64,000 nucleotides of DNA from Plazaster borealis (Eukaryota > Echinodermata > Asteroidea > Forcipulatida > Labidiasteridae): assembly GCA_021014325.1 (NCBI GenBank), contig CM037476.1:18450827-18514826 (forward strand). Reading direction: 5' to 3'. The first letter of the stretch is position 1, and the number at the start of each line of letters is the position of its first letter. Both the position numbers and the translations under genes were made by a program. This document shows positions 31,424 to 40,554 of the stretch, one piece after another. The notes below the pieces were generated by a model, which did no database searches, had not been told where the DNA came from, and saw nothing but the letters and a program-made list of their open reading frames with translations.

Positions 31424-32375
31424 ATAAGTCGTGCAAGTGCACAGGGAGAGTATTCACTGCACTCGGTGGAGATGCTAATTCTCCATACCCAGAGTCGGCC
31501 TCAACTTCGGAGAGGGTTCCCACTGTGGTCCCCTCACGGGCCACCTTCTCTCCCCTCCCAGGGTTGAACACCCTCAATGGAATAACTTCCGACTCGCTAT
31601 CTACCAGGGACCTGGCCAGCACCAAGCCCTTCTTCGCCAACTCACCGCCACCCTCAATAGGTTCAACCATGGCCGGACCTATCAAAGCAGCCTTCCTTCG
31701 AGCAATAACGCCCGGGACAACAGCCTCATGGCCCGATGGAATCACTGTAGTTCTTAAAACTACCACACGCCCAATGAAGGATTCACCAGCCTTGCCAGTG
31801 CACTTTATTCGCTCACCATTGAGCCTCCATTCCTTCGACTGGAAATCTAGTGTTCCACCAGTGGGCAGTAGAAAGTCCATCCCCAGAATGCCTGGGTATT
31901 TCATTTCTGTGAAAATGGCCTTCACCATGTGTGTTGTCCTTCCAACTTGCACTTCCACAGGTGCCTTCCCCAGGGTGGGAATACGACTACCATCAACCTG
32001 TCTAACAACCACACCATCTGTCTCCAAGACGGGTCTTTGCTCCTTGGGTATTTCGTAATAGATTGAACTACTTATCAATGTGTCGGTGGACCCCGTATCG
32101 ATTAAAAATCGACACTTGGTAGCCCTTACCGACCCTTCTACAAACATACCCATGCGGGGAGTAACACCAGGTCCGGGCAGAGTAACTTCTCTTTGCCCAT
32201 CCCCATGCTTAGACCTCTCCTCTATGTCGTCATTGTCATGTTGGCGTTTGGACCCTCTTGAACATCCAGCCTGACTGGGGATCCTGCAGGAGGCTGATTG
32301 GCGTTTCCCGACACCCGAGTCTTCGTTTTTCGGGGCTTCTTGCACTCTCGTGCGAAATGCCCCTCCAACCCACAA
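31401..32375 (-). CDS. pol: pol, protease region
   Basis: An open frame of 324 codons, overlapping the end of gag by about 150 nt in the -1 register. FLIDTGSTDTLI (DTG at residues 93-95 of the open frame) is the retropepsin active site, and YPGILGMDFL matches the conserved 'ILGxDfL' near the protease C-terminus. It is translated as part of Gag-Pol by family knowledge. It ends in a stop at 31401 because of a one-base frame change near 31411-31420 relative to the RT frame. Confidence 0.88.
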   Translation of the reverse strand: MWVGGAFRTRVQEAPKNEDSGVGKRQSASCRIPSQAGCSRGSKRQHDNDDIEERSKHGDGQREVTLPGPGVTPRMGMFVEGSVRATKCRFLIDTGSTDTLISSSIYYEIPKEQRPVLETDGVVVRQVDGSRIPTLGKAPVEVQVGRTTHMVKAIFTEMKYPGILGMDFLLPTGGTLDFQSKEWRLNGERIKCTGKAGESFIGRVVVLRTTVIPSGHEAVVPGVIARRKAALIGPAMVEPIEGGGELAKKGLVLARSLVDSESEVIPLRVFNPGRGEKVAREGTTVGTLSEVEADSGYGELASPPSAVNTLPVHLHDLYERYGQP

Positions 32376-33785
32376 TTATAGCACTTCCGGCCACCAGCTG
32401 GACCCGATGGGGACTTGTGCACTTGGTCTGTGGACACGTCCCTTTGTTGAACTGACTCACAGGCCTTCTGACCTGACAAGTTTTTACAAAACTCCGCCAA
32501 AGATTTCAAGCTCTGAGCCTGCTCACTAAGATGGGCCTCTAATGAACCAAGCCTCATCTCCACACTAGAGTCCAAAGCCCTTGCTAATTTAGCGGGCCTT
32601 CGGTCCACCAACCTTGCAGTTCAACACTCTCAAAATTAGCAGTCTCCAAGGCTGCTTGGATGGCTTCGTCCAAGTTCTTCGGACGGGCTCTATTGATGCC
32701 CTCCCGCACCGAATGACTATCCACTGCATCTACAAAGTGATTTCTAGCCAACCGGTCACGTGCATCTTCCTGAATTTCAGGGTACGCCCGTGCCGTCAAC
32801 TCATAGATCGCCTGACCCAGTTCCTGCAGTGACTCCTTCGGACCTTGCCGCCTATGTCTCAATTCAACTAGGTAGTTCTCACTCTGCCTACCTGACCCGA
32901 AACGTCTCTCCAATAGTTTGACAAGTGCACTATAAGTGTACTTTTGTCCTGATTCGCCCAACATTCGGAGGGCGGTCCCGTGCAAGCCTGCAGTCATTTA
33001 CTTTGCAGCTTGTTCAACAGTCCAAACATTCACATCACGACACGATTCAAAATGGCGGTAATAATCCTTCCAGAGAACCTTTCGATTATACCGATCAGGG
33101 ACTATGTTCGGGCGACGTCTTTTAGTCGCTCCAAAAGGTCCTTCTCATCCGTGTCACTTCCAGCCGGGACTTCACTCTTCAGTGGCTGGGGCCTTACTGA
33201 AGGGTGGTCTTCACAGCCGAACTGCTGCTTTGTGTTACTTCCACTGGGTGGGTAGCACAGCTTAGCAGTTCGCTGCTTGATTTCTTCGGGGCCATTTCCC
33301 GTCGTCCAAAAATGGGTTTCGGCTTTTGAACTATGTTCAGCGACACTTTGTCCTGACAAGAACAGTGCCCATTCGTCAACTGGAGGGTGTGTTGGGGGCT
33401 CCTTGGCGATGGGGGTTAACTCAGTTGGGGAAAATTGTGCCGCACTTCCGCCCCGCAGAGGTGTACTACCCACCATGCCAACCCTTCCCGACATGGGATC
33501 CATTTCTGGTTCCTTCATGTCCGCACTCCACCAGTCAACCGGTGGACGAGAGGCATACCCTGCTGTCTCTTTCGTCACCAGTAATTCCACCTCAGAATCC
33601 ACACTCTGCCTCACACGCCTTCCATCATGAGGCATGTCTTCCTTGGGCATTCCGTTCATGGACGCCTCTAATTTCTTTGCAACAAGTTCTTTTTCAAGTT
33701 GCAGGATTTGGTAATCCATGCGGAGCTTCTGTAACTCAGACTCTGTACCCGACGGGTCCATGGTAACCTTTGACCCCACACTCAT
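32222..33785 (-). pseudogene. gag: gag (matrix/capsid/nucleocapsid), interrupted
   Basis: The first part (33785-33102) starts MSVGSKVTMDPSG and includes an acidic, coiled-coil-prone N-terminus. The middle part (to 32584) has the capsid-like pattern LLERRFGSG...YLVELRHRRQGPKESLQELG. The last part (32611-32222) contains a CCHC zinc knuckle CYNCGLEGHFAREC (32342-32383). Breaks: a frame change at an A4 run (33120-33123), an in-frame TAA (32998-33000), and a frame change near 32606-32614. The role by family is particle assembly and RNA binding. The final 150 nt overlap the protease frame in the -1 register, consistent with the programmed -1 frameshift common in this group. Confidence 0.85.
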
Positions 33786-33973
33786 ACTGCTATCTCTCTC
33801 TCCGCAATACCCTGTGTGGATGCCACCCAACGAGTACCACGTCTCTGTTGTTGGATTTCACTCTATACACAACAAATTTCCACTGCCAAAATACACAACA
33901 ATATGTACCAGAGTCAACCCAACAAAACTGAAATCACCAGACACACGACGAGTGACCATAAGTTTGCTAGAAA

Positions 33974-34252
33974 CTACACCGTTGCCACACTCGGCCACTG
34001 GCCACTAGGTGACTGCGTCACTTCTAGCGCAGCAGTCTGTGCTGCAATTCTTCGTTGTTCCAAACTACACAAAACTCTGGCACTGTTTGCCTGACTAGTC
34101 AAACTGTGAATTCGTATCAGTGTCAAATTCTGCTCCCTCGCAGTTCGTCGCAACCGCCTCAACTCCAAGCGAGTCTTGGCAAACTGACAAACCGCAACTA
34201 GAGCAACAATTGCAATAATCACCAACAGCACAACAACAATCCACAATCGCAT
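33974..34252 (-). CDS. Leader reading frame: small protein with an N-terminal membrane segment
   Basis: From ATG at 34252, 92 residues to a stop. It starts MRLW then IVVVLLVIIAIVALVAVCQF, a strong hydrophobic helix (about residues 5-24), followed by a basic amphipathic stretch (AKTRLELRRLRRTAR). It lies between the primer site and gag on the element strand. I do not recognise a family. A leader frame with a signal-anchor is not usual for Ty3/gypsy elements. It could be a chance frame in a GT-rich strand, so expression is unproven. Confidence 0.4.
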   Translation of the reverse strand: MRLWIVVVLLVIIAIVALVAVCQFAKTRLELRRLRRTAREQNLTLIRIHSLTSQANSARVLCSLEQRRIAAQTAALEVTQSPSGQWPSVATV

Positions 34253-34342
34253 TGCCAATTATTGAACCTGTGTACTATCTCCTTTCCCCGGGATAGAGGA
34301 GGATTAATTTCAACAGAGAGTTTAACTTAATCAATTATAATC

Positions 34343-34360
34343 ATCCCACTTCTGACACCA
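34343..34360 (-). other. Primer binding site, tRNA-Leu-type
   Basis: Two bases inside the 5' LTR the minus strand reads TGGTGTCAGAAGTGGGAT, complementary to a tRNA 3' end of the form ...CCCACTTCTGACACCA, which matches the acceptor arm of tRNA-Leu isoacceptors. Confidence 0.8.
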
Positions 34361-34362
34361 TT

Positions 34363-35488
34363 TGTGGCGGGCACAGACCGTTATCCAGTCTATGATTATT
34401 AACTCGGACCCTTTCCCTTGCTAGCTCAAGTTAAAGTCACTAAGCGGACTTAAGGCTGAGTGACGAGATTCGTTTGGGAGGAAGTATACCGCCCGATTAT
34501 AAAAGATTGTACACCTCTCTGTCAGAGTACACACAGTTCCCTAAAATAATCACACAAATAGGACACAGTTTAACAATGACCTTGACCTCAAAAGTAATTT
34601 ATTGACATTCACCTTCAACTCCAGAAGTTGGGCAAAATAACCTAGCCTGTAAGCACTTAGAATGTGAGACCCCAAATTATCTACAAGTCATGTAAACAAC
34701 TACCTAGCAATACTCAATACCAGTGAAAGGCAACACATACACAGAGCACCACGCCGCGGTTGCACGCCTAGCCCAGCGCAACACCAGCTGCCTTGGGCCT
34801 TGAGCACACAGCTCGGTCCCGGCAACAACACACGACCCGCTCCGCTACACAGCCCTCCCAGAATCCAGTAGTTGTCTGCCTCGCACACAGCGACGGCAAC
34901 CATTGGGTCGTTGCACTTAACCCAGTTCAACTACACCGCAGTACAGCTAGCTCCGGCTGATCGTCTTGTGTATTTATCACGACGATCGCCTGCACGCGCA
35001 CAGCCTTAAATAACGCTGCCTAAAATGCACAAATACCGCCAAAATTCACACAGAAAATAACACACTCACGTCTCTGTTCTAATCTTCTTCCCCACAGGCT
35101 CCTTTTACCCTCAATATTACTCCCAATTTACACAAAGTAATGAATAACTCTCATATACTTACTATACTTGCTGCACTCAAATTTCTGGAACAAGTCCCTC
35201 CCTGCAACCCAAAACAGCAGCTTTTTATCACGCTTTCCTGAAAGCCATGTGCACGCCCAACAGCGCACAATATCTTACATAAACTCAACTAACTTCTTAA
35301 AAGTTACGGGCAACTAGCCCAACTGAACTACAACTACCGCACCAATCAGAGTTCACCTGACTTCTCGTGGCGGGAACTTGCACCTTGCACCAACCCTATT
35401 GGTGCAAGCTGAACACATGACTGATGACGTCGTTCACATATCACGTGCGACGTCACATGACGAATTCAACTCATGCAATTCCATCACA
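34363..35488 (-). repeat. 5' LTR of the retrotransposon
   Basis: Same length as the left LTR with a constant offset of 8,803. One substitution was seen (35223 T versus 26420 A). It would drive element transcription leftwards. Confidence 0.97.
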
Positions 35489-35492
35489 CTAC
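35489..35492. repeat. Target-site duplication CTAC (right)
   Basis: Partner of 25556-25559. The empty site would read ...GAAACTACTAAAGATG... Confidence 0.85.
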
Positions 35493-35659
35493 TAAAGATG
35501 CTTCCTTCAAAATTCTGATTGATGCTCTTGTTAAACCATGATCAAGATAATTAAAGATCTTTTAATTGTTTTATTGACGTGACAAATGTGTTTAAATTCC
35601 TAGACTTTTCTAGTTGAAATTCTCAAAACATTTCTAAAATAATTGAAACTGTTTTGTTA

Positions 35660-35885
35660 AGAGACTTCGGTTTAAAATTGTGCTTGTTTTAGTATCTGTT
35701 TGCATAGTAAGAGTCTGTTTGTTCTTGTATCTGTTTGTTTGTTTGCTTGTTTGAGTTTATGTGTGGTTGTTTTAGTAGGCTGTTTGCAGTATGTTAGAGT
35801 ATGTCTGTTCTTGTATCTGTTTGTTTGCTTGCTTGTTTTAGTAAGTTTTTTTTGTCTAGTTTAGAGTATTTATTTAATTTTATTT
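35660..35885. repeat. Low-complexity TTTG-rich repeat
   Basis: GTTTGTTTGTTTGCTTG and TGTTCTTGTATCTG recur (35720 and 35809), a degenerate tandem repeat of about 90 bp. Confidence 0.7.
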
Positions 35886-35916
35886 ATTTATTATTTGCCC
35901 TTGGGAGACCTCTCGG

Positions 35917-36490
35917 CAATGATATACACCAATCCGGGCGCGCAAGTGTTGGGCACCGCGCGCCACTGCTGCGGTGTCGTCAGTGCCCAGATATGCACAA
36001 AGACATGAGGAAATCATGTTCCTTTTCACTCTTTATGTAAATTATATGTTTTCCTCAACGACTTACACGATTTCCTTGACAGGACATCATGATATACCAA
36101 TGTAGATCACTGACCACAAATAATTTGCAACTAAATAGAAACCGAATCATCCTGAAAACGGTGCATGTCTTAGGTGAGTTTAAGGGTCATAGACGCGGAA
36201 ACTGCATAGTCGCATAGTTTAATGCGTTGCATCGGCAAGGTATTTTGTCAGAATTTCAGTATTTTACTTTCTGCTTAATTTAAAAAAATTATCAAGAATG
36301 TAGTATATCGTTATATCATGCAGCCGTGTCAGGGAAATTGCATAGATTGTCGAGGAAGACATTCAATTCCCATACAAAGAGAAAAGGGAAACGATTTTCT
36401 CGTGTCTTTTTGCACAAAAATAGGCACATGTACACCGCAGCATGGCGCGCGCGGTGCCCAGCACTTGCGCGCCCGGATTGGTGTATACAA
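35917..36490. mobile_element. Foldback element with about 125-bp inverted arms
   Basis: TACACCAATCCGGGCGCGCA (35925-35944) is the complement of TGCGCGCCCGGATTGGTGTA (36466-36485). Pairing continues through the CACCGCGCG tract and, less well, into the AAAGACA..GAGGAAATC arm. The arms are CpG-rich against an AT-rich background. Confidence 0.85.
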
Positions 36491-36529
36491 AGCGCTACAG
36501 CGCGCGCAGTTTAGGCGCGTGGGTGACAT

Positions 36530-36860
36530 TTGCGTTACGAAGTGACCTCTGGAAGCGCAGTTTTCACGAAGTGACCTATCTAGATAGGTCTTTATGCATT
36601 GGTTTGTACACAGCGCTCTGCGGGCAAAACTCGTTTTTGTTATTTTCACGAAGTGATTGCAGGAATGAAAACACATTGAAAGTTCTATACGAATAAAGTA
36701 CTTAGTCAGTTTTACTTTTGCCAAACAAATTATTAGATATATTAATAGTCAGCAGACCCCGAAACAGCAGTTTGAAAAATAGTGCAACTTCAATCGTGAT
36801 TTTCTCCTAACACGTTTTTGTTTACTGTGGACGAGATAGGTCACTTCGTGGTACGGAGCG
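36530..36860. repeat. Cluster of TTCACGAAGTGA words
   Basis: TTTTCACGAAGTGA at about 36563 and 36641, ACGAAGTGACC at 36537, and the inverted AGGTCACTTCGTG near 36837. An 18-bp perfect palindrome, GACCTATCTAGATAGGTC, lies at 36571-36588. The same TTTTCACGAAG word occurs in 541-1375. Confidence 0.5.
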
Positions 36861-37013
36861 ACGAATTATTGTATCACTGAAACTGCCAATTTATAAGTGT
36901 GAGTAGTTATAACTTACAATATGCTAATTTATAATTATGGCATTTTTTTCTCAGTGACCCTTATAGTATACGCTGAGTAATTTTCCACCCAATGGAAAAA
37001 CAAGAACATATCA

Positions 37014-37030
37014 AAGATGGCCGCCATCTT
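37014..37030. promoter_or_regulatory. Palindromic YY1-like motif
   Basis: AAGATGGCCGCCATCTT is a perfect palindrome containing two opposed YY1-type cores (AAGATGGC). It lies 3.3 kb upstream of the BLTP1 ATG and could mark an upstream promoter or untranslated exon. Motif evidence only. Confidence 0.3.
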
Positions 37031-38577
37031 TGGCAGCCAAGTATTTTAGATTTAAAAAAAGGAAACTGAACATGACAATCAAAATGAATAATTATAATTA
37101 ATTGTTTCACAATCATCAATCAGTTCACTACCATCATAAAGTAATGGGAAAAAAACATGGATACCAAGGTAAAAATTAAATACTTGTCACAAAAGGGTAT
37201 AACAATACATCTCCATGTTTCCCATGTTTTTTTCCCCACCCATATTCATAGAGCAAATTCTAAACATAGAGGGCGTTCAGAAATGGTGCTCATTTTAGTC
37301 TGGTCCCTATTCAAGCCAAGGGTAAGGTCTGGTCCCCCGACTTCCAACTTTAAAAATAAACAAGAAGGCCGCTCCTACTAATCTCTACAGTAATTTGGGG
37401 AATTTGAGAAAAACCATGGTGGAAAAGGATTGATTTCATAGTTGTTTATCGCTTCACCGATGTGTAAAAAGAGGAAGGAAACACGGGTGTATTTAATTCT
37501 TCAGTTAGTCGTCAACAGGTACAAATTGACCGTGCCACACTAGTTGGGCGATGGAGTTAAAACTCTACACAGCATCGTCGAGTAGTTCCGGGGATCTTCC
37601 CATTGCAGAATAAAGTGAGCAAGACATTTTATTTTTAATTAAAATTTAACGAGGCTACCGTATGCTCAATTGTTCATTTTGAAGTACTGAATATCTGGGC
37701 GATCGGTTCTCAGACCTGGAATTTCATCGTTGAGAGGGTAAGGCCATTTCATTTTGCAATAATGGTACTTTCATTGCTGCATTGGGAATTTTAAGACTCC
37801 AGAGTCCATGGGAAACTTTCGAAGGGGCACCGACCATGGCCAAGGATCAGCCAGCCAGGGGGAGACAGACAGAGGCCGTTGCCTCCGTATAAATTCCAGG
37901 CCTGATGAGTTCCGAGTTTTACCATCCATGGTTTTACCAACCATGGAGGTCAGATATGTCACGTTCACTTTTTTATCAATTTAATTCGGGAAAGTTTGTG
38001 AACCCTGGGTGCAAACCTTATTCATGTTATTTGTTGTAGGGTAGCTAGATAGCCCTGGTAGGACATCAGTCAGTGCCACTGCACTGACGTCCTGGGTATA
38101 AAGATCGTTTACAATGCGAACAAAATTTTGAGTAACATTTCAAAATATTTTTACCTAATTTGAGAAGCTGAAACTCCATTCACTTATTCTTGGTGCCTTT
38201 AATTACACTTTTGCTGAGTTCAAAACCTATCAAATACATCCATGAATGACATTATTTCCGAAAATAAGTCCAAGTTGTGCACTGGCGCGCTGCGACTCCG
38301 TCGTGTTGCCGCCCCGAAGAAAAAGCGTTCAGTGTTACGGGTTAGACAGCGCCCTCTTTTGTGGACTTGGTTCCATGTCAGTTGAGGTTGTCGCAACGAA
38401 TGCGTCAATTTCCATTTTATTTTCACAATAATGTCATCCAAGGATAAAATTGGCAATTCTGAATAGAGCAGGCGTAAGGTTCAGGACACAAGGAACATGT
38501 GAGTCACGTATCAGCTTCCTCAAAAAGGTAAAAATATGATAAAAAATGGTTATAAATTTTGTTGCAATGCCTGAGGA
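37031..38577. other. Upstream intergenic sequence, no gene recognised
   Basis: No supported coding exon. A BLTP1 5' untranslated exon may lie here but cannot be located from sequence alone. Confidence 0.35.
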
Positions 38578-38620
38578 CCTTTATACCCTGGACTCCGTCG
38601 CGTTGTATGCAACGGAGGAG
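38578..38620. repeat. Short hairpin around ACTCCGTCGCGTTG
   Basis: GGACTCCGT-CGCGTTGTATGCA-ACGGAGGAGTC forms a 9-10-bp stem. Possibly the centre of a small MITE. Confidence 0.4.
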
Positions 38621-38930
38621 TCTAACCTGGGCTAGGTAGCTAGAGAACTAGGCTACATCCATTTACATGCATCCTCTATTCTCTAATCATGGAGAGGTTT
38701 TTTTATTAACCTTATGGTGGGCGCTATTTTAATATTAATAACATGTCCTGCAATCAATACATGCCAGTACTTAATATAAAATTGTCCATTCGCAAAACCA
38801 TTGAGCAGTGCATGCAACTTGACTTGTCACAAAATGGAACCTGTATGCATGACATGAGGACAGGAGTTTTAAATTTACAAAACAGACTGTGCAATTACAG
38901 TTTTTAATTCAAATTACAAAACACATTAAC

Positions 38931-39334
38931 TTAACGGGATTGTATACATTTGGTAATTGGAACCCACTGAAGTTTGTTTCAATCCTATATAGTTGTATAT
39001 GTATACCATAAAACTAACCTGTGAAAATTTCATTTCAAAAGGTGGTAGTGTTTTTGAGATATTGCCGAAAATCTGGAGCAATTATGTCCATGCAGGAAGA
39101 ATAATCTGCAATTGGAATACACAATCTGAGAAATGTTACTGTCAGTAATGCTTCTTAGATTCAAATTTTTGGGAATAAAAAGTGATGTCTTTTTCCATAA
39201 CCGCAGTACTTCTTAGTGAAAAGTTTCTCAAAACGCATTAATACTATATCCAAAGCTGCTGTACTTCTGACCAAGTAAGTTTTTATTGCCATTAATTTTC
39301 AGAGTCATTAGCAAATGTATACAGACCCTTTAAA
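38931..39334 (+). mobile_element. Family-B MITE
   Basis: TTAACGGGATTGTATACATT at the left, AATGTATACAGACCCTTTAA at the right. The interior GATATTGCCGAAAATCTGGA and ATTATGTCCATGCAGG match family B. Confidence 0.85.
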
Positions 39335-39565
39335 AGTTATTTATAATGGGAATAATTAATAAAACTTAAATCTTAAACGAGTGTGCATTTTTTCCTAGTA
39401 CATGTGTGTGTAGCCTTTGTGCTTCCTTTTACTTGATTGCTTTTTATATTTGATGTCCTTTTAATTATGTAGTTTTCGCTTTTTACTGATGTAATATAGT
39501 TGCAATTCAGTTTTTATGCTGTGAAGACTATTATGAATAAACCTTTTATCTATCTATCATCTATC

Positions 39566-39937
39566 TTAAAGGCACTGGAATTGGTTGGTAATTGTCAAAG
39601 ACCAGTATTCTCACTTGGTGTATCCCAACAAAACATACATAAAATAACAAACCTGGGAAAATTTGCAAGGAAATAATAAAAGAAAAAACACCCTTGTTGC
39701 ACAAATTTGTGTGCTTTTAGATGCCTGAAAAATGCTTCAGGCCTGAAGTCTTTTTCAGATTCAAATATTTTCGTGAGAAATTTCCTCTTTCTCAAAACCT
39801 ACGAAAATTCAGAGGGAGTCGTTTCTCACAATGTTTTATTCTATCAACAGCTCTCCGTTGCTCGTTACCAAGTAAGTTTTTATGCTAATAGGCCTATATA
39901 TTTTGAGTAATAACCAAACATGTCCAGTGCCTATAAA
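39566..39937 (-). mobile_element. Family-A MITE, reverse copy
   Basis: TTAAAGGCACTGG... then reversed interior (CACTTGGTGTATCCCAACA, CAACAGCTCTCCGTTGCTCG). The right end is ACATGTCCAGTGCCTATAAA. Confidence 0.85.
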
Positions 39938-40334
39938 GAGTGAGTAGTGACTTGGTCTTTACAGATTTTTTAAATCCTTGCAGCAATGCAACAAAATGCC
40001 TGTTTAAGACCTCATCACCACTCTTTTATTTCCTTATTGACAAATTCTGAACAGTCATGCAGCACTCTTTCAGTCGATCAGCTGATTTCTTGCTCAAAAG
40101 AAATAAAAACACTGGCATCAAACAAATTGAGAAAAAAAATATTGTTCAACATTTTCAGTGCTGGGCTACTTTGGTAAATTTATTGGTTAATTATTTATTT
40201 ATTTTATTACTTGTACATCTTATTGAATGTTAAAACGACTAAAATGCTGCACTTCCTTTTGTCATAAATTAGAAAACAAACCATCCTTCAGACACTGTGG
40301 TCATTCTTCGCTTGATCTGAAGACGAAGTAAATC

Positions 40335-40554
40335 ATGGAAACGCCCAGCACGAACAATGTGAGCATCTCATCTGGTGGCGATGTGGGAACTGATGGATGG
40401 ACGGGGTTTCAGCAACTGCTTCTGCTACCGTTAGTGGCTACAGTGTGTGCGTGTATATGGCTGCTGTTTATTACGTACTATCACTCACGATGGTGGGGGA
40501 TTGTGCTGACCAAGATTGCCAATCACTTCATCAAAGAGGGACACATCCACATAG
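40335..40554 (+). CDS. BLTP1: BLTP1 exon 1 (start, transmembrane anchor)
   Basis: Residues 1-73 plus one base. A low-complexity Ser/Gly N-terminus, the membrane helix (28-48), then TYYHSRWWGIVLTKIANHFI. Donor GTTAGT. Confidence 0.94.

Larger units (their letters stand above)
25560..35488 (-). mobile_element. Ty3/gypsy-type LTR retrotransposon, complete structure, 9,929 bp
   Basis: Two equal 1,126-bp LTRs (25560-26685 and 34363-35488), TG...CA ends, and the 4-bp target duplication CTAC at 25556-25559 and 35489-35492. On the minus strand the order is 5' LTR, tRNA-Leu-type primer site, small membrane-segment frame, gag (CCHC), protease, RT, RNase H, integrase, zinc-finger frame, 3' LTR. Protease-RT-RNase H-integrase is the Ty3/gypsy order. 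The LTRs differ at one base I could find (near 26420/35223), which implies a very recent insertion or gene conversion. Several one-base frame breaks and one stop interrupt gag and pol; most lie in short homopolymer runs. Confidence 0.97.

Noticed and set aside
28215..33766. Many forward-strand open frames inside the retrotransposon
   Set aside because: They are antisense shadows of gag-pol, which is clearly coded on the minus strand.
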